This document shows, one piece after another, positions 62,668-64,000 of a DNA stretch of 64,000 bases. Position 1 is the stretch's first letter. Every line of letters starts with the position of its first letter. The notes under the pieces are model-generated. The model saw only the letters and a list, made by a program, of their open reading frames with translations. It searched no databases and had not been told where the DNA came from. Source of the DNA: Embleya scabrispora (GTDB taxonomy: Bacteria > Actinomycetota > Actinomycetes > Streptomycetales > Streptomycetaceae); NCBI RefSeq assembly GCF_002024165.1, contig NZ_MWQN01000004.1:124001-188000 (forward strand). The letters are read 5' to 3'. A program made the position numbers and the translations under genes.

Positions 62668-63213
62668 TCAGGGCCGGCTCGGGCGCGGCCAAACGGGTCC
62701 GGGGCCGGGCTGTGTTCCTTCGCGCTGCTCGGCGAGGAGGGTGTTCAGTGCGGCGCGCAGAATCGCCGTGTCCACGTCGAGCAGAATCGGCAGCTTCACG
62801 GGCGGCAACGGACCGGCGGCGCTGCCGCGTTCGACCAGCACGTAGCTTTGCGGTGCCCGCCCTGCGGCGATCCCGGTCCGGAACTCGGCCACGTCCTCCC
62901 ATGCCACGAGGCGCCGCCCGCGGACCGCGATGCCGTCCGCGTCGACCCGCAGCCGCACACGCGGCACGACCAGCCACACGATCCACACGACGACGGGCAC
63001 CAGCAGCACCGCCATCATCGGGACGAGCACCTTCGGCATGTCCGGATTCGGACTCGCGAACGACCCCGCCATCGCCGCGAGCAACGGCACCGTGCAGCCG
63101 GCAATGACCGCGAGCGCCTTCGTGGAGGTCCGCGCTTCGAACGCGCCGTCGCGCCGAACGCCTTCGAGGACGCGACGCATTGCTTGCCATTCGTCCAGCG
63201 GGCTGCGCTCCAT
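62668..63213 (-). CDS. Membrane protein with PH-like domain
   Basis: 181 residues: a short cytoplasmic N-terminus, two membrane helices (ALAVIAGCTVPLLAAMAGSF and VPMMAVLLVPVVVWIVWLVV), then a bacterial PH-like domain beginning LRVDADGIAVRGRRLVAWED, then VAEFRTG. This order (two helices followed by D-x-D/E-G-I-x-x-R...WxDV) is common in actinobacterial PH-domain membrane proteins of unknown role. The C-terminus is Pro/Arg-rich and probably disordered. Confidence 0.7.
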   Translation of the reverse strand: MERSPLDEWQAMRRVLEGVRRDGAFEARTSTKALAVIAGCTVPLLAAMAGSFASPNPDMPKVLVPMMAVLLVPVVVWIVWLVVPRVRLRVDADGIAVRGRRLVAWEDVAEFRTGIAAGRAPQSYVLVERGSAAGPLPPVKLPILLDVDTAILRAALNTLLAEQREGTQPGPGPVWPRPSRP

Positions 63214-63487
63214 GCGGCCACGCTAGCGGCACCCTCAGACCTCCCTTCGTCCGTCCCCGCTCACCCTCCCCCCTGGTCGCCACCGAGACGCCGTCGGCGG
63301 GAAGGGCACTCGAAGAAATCCGCTCCTTCCGGCCTCCCGCAATGCCGCGACGCCGACGCGGACCGCCCCCGAAGCACCCGTTCGCGGCCCTGTGCTCCGT
63401 GCACAATCATGACGTCATGCTTCCTCCGCGACTGCTATGGCGTGATGACCTCGGCGGATACCCCGTCTCGACATCCAGGACATCGTG

Positions 63488-63757
63488 ATGGAGGTCGTGC
63501 GGGATCCGTCGTTCCACGAGCCGTCGCAGACGGACGTGTGCGGTTGGTTCGTGCGGGTGTGTCTCACCCACGACCGCGCCTACGCCCGGGGCGGGTGCGG
63601 CGGGGGCGAGCATCTCGTCGCCTTGGTCTGCTCCGTACACGGTCCGGAGAACTTCGAGGCCCACCCGCTCATGCACCGCTTCCCACCGGATTCACACCGC
63701 CCCGACCCCGGGTCAGTACGCCGAACTCCGGAACGACCTGTACTCGGAGGGGTGTGA
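63488..63757 (+). CDS. Hypothetical protein, about 90 aa
   Basis: An ATG/GTG frame (63485 or 63488) with protein-like content: MEVVRDPSFHEPSQTDVCGW, then FVRVCLTHDRAYARGGCGGG and EHLVALVCSVHGPENFEAHP. It has four cysteines and several histidines, possibly a metal site. The last 25 residues look like read-through. A sequence in another frame just upstream (LPPRLLWRDDLGGYPV) may be its displaced N-terminus. I recognise no family. Confidence 0.35.
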   Translation: MEVVRDPSFHEPSQTDVCGWFVRVCLTHDRAYARGGCGGGEHLVALVCSVHGPENFEAHPLMHRFPPDSHRPDPGSVRRTPERPVLGGV

Positions 63758-63918
63758 CCACCCGACCAGCCGCAACGCCGTCACGATCTGCGGCCGCCGT
63801 GATCGCCAAGAGTGCGGCCGCCCGCCCGACGGTGATCCTGTCCCCGCAGCCGGGGCTGCGAACAACCGGGCGCCTATGAACCGCGACTGGTACGCAGGTG
63901 GTACGCGATGATGTGCGG

Positions 63919-64000
63919 GTGAATGGAGACCTGCCCGTACCGACGCCCGTCGTCCTGGGCATCGACGACCTGCGAAGGCTGCCGAGGGCCACGCGGATCG
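63919..64000 (+). CDS. Start of an unidentified gene (3' partial)
   Basis: A GTG frame (alternative GTG at 63913) stays open to the end of the window and begins VNGDLPVPTPVVLGIDDLRR. Too short to identify. Confidence 0.3.
   Translation, partial: MNGDLPVPTPVVLGIDDLRRLPRATRI

Noticed and set aside
63409-63418. Palindrome ATGACGTCAT
   Set aside because: A 10-base palindrome is expected by chance in 64 kb, and it has no regulator or clear promoter beside it.
1-64000. CRISPR arrays, tRNA or rRNA genes, prophage structural genes
   Set aside because: I saw no regularly spaced repeats, cloverleaf-like sequences, rRNA segments or phage capsid/tail motifs while reading both strands.

Overview
The window is high-GC DNA (roughly 70 %) with GTG/TTG starts and third positions that are almost always G or C. 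It carries many actinobacterial families: an ECF41 sigma factor, TetR/MarR/GntR regulators, a WS/DGAT acyltransferase, Scr1-type XRE and PF04672 methyltransferase relics, and an NF041680-type transposase scrap. It looks like an accessory arm of a large Streptomycetales-type chromosome. The genus cannot be fixed from the sequence. No rRNA, tRNA or CRISPR array was seen.

Layout. 1-4.2 kb: a partial methyltransferase, an IS1182-type relic, a Tat-exported HD hydrolase, an IS630 relic and a secreted allene-oxide-cyclase-like protein. 4.7-7.4 kb: an ECF41 sigma factor with a matching promoter, divergent from a DHA2 drug exporter. 7.4-13.2 kb: a graveyard holding a broken Imm21 immunity gene, IS5 and IS21 relics, and the TniB ATPase with the tail of its TniA transposase; two copies of an integrase tail bracket an intact methyltransferase. 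13.8-19.1 kb: a possible aromatic meta-cleavage module (fumarylacetoacetate-hydrolase-type enzyme, extradiol-type dioxygenase, GntR regulator). 19.5-26.5 kb: a compact biosynthetic cluster of an A-T-R mono-module peptide synthetase, FAD amine oxidase-like protein, aminotransferase and a divergent TenA/haem-oxygenase-fold protein.

26.6-31.0 kb holds the most striking system. Two tandem, homologous Cys-rich small peptides (56 and 55 aa) are translationally chained to an ABC exporter and an S26 signal peptidase. Divergently transcribed are a MauE/DoxX-type redox membrane protein and a membrane-anchored CxxC thioredoxin-like protein. Together they read as a self-contained pathway for making, exporting, trimming and disulfide-bonding a secreted peptide pair, with no RiPP tailoring enzyme of a known class in sight.

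31-38.7 kb: an uncharacterised 103-aa/664-aa gene pair, a WS/DGAT acyltransferase, two 5'-truncated genes fused head to head, a metallo-hydrolase, a frameshifted NCS1 permease and a TetR regulator with nested palindromes. 38.8-40.1 kb: mostly relics. 41.0-44.8 kb: a probable immunity island, with a trypco2 protein coupled by TGATG to a trypsin-NACHT NTPase, followed by a HEPN-like protein. 46-50.9 kb: an I36-type secreted inhibitor with a strong terminator, a doubly frameshifted ABC exporter and more relics. 50.9-64 kb: TetR/quinone oxidoreductase and MarR/haloalkane dehalogenase pairs with clear operators, a TPR protein, a two-component system, a methyltransferase, a DinB protein and a PH-like membrane protein.

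A recurrent theme is decay. At least a dozen genes survive as pieces with internal deletions or frameshifts, so the intact cassettes (Cys-rich peptides, A-T-R cluster, trypsin-NACHT) stand out against the background.
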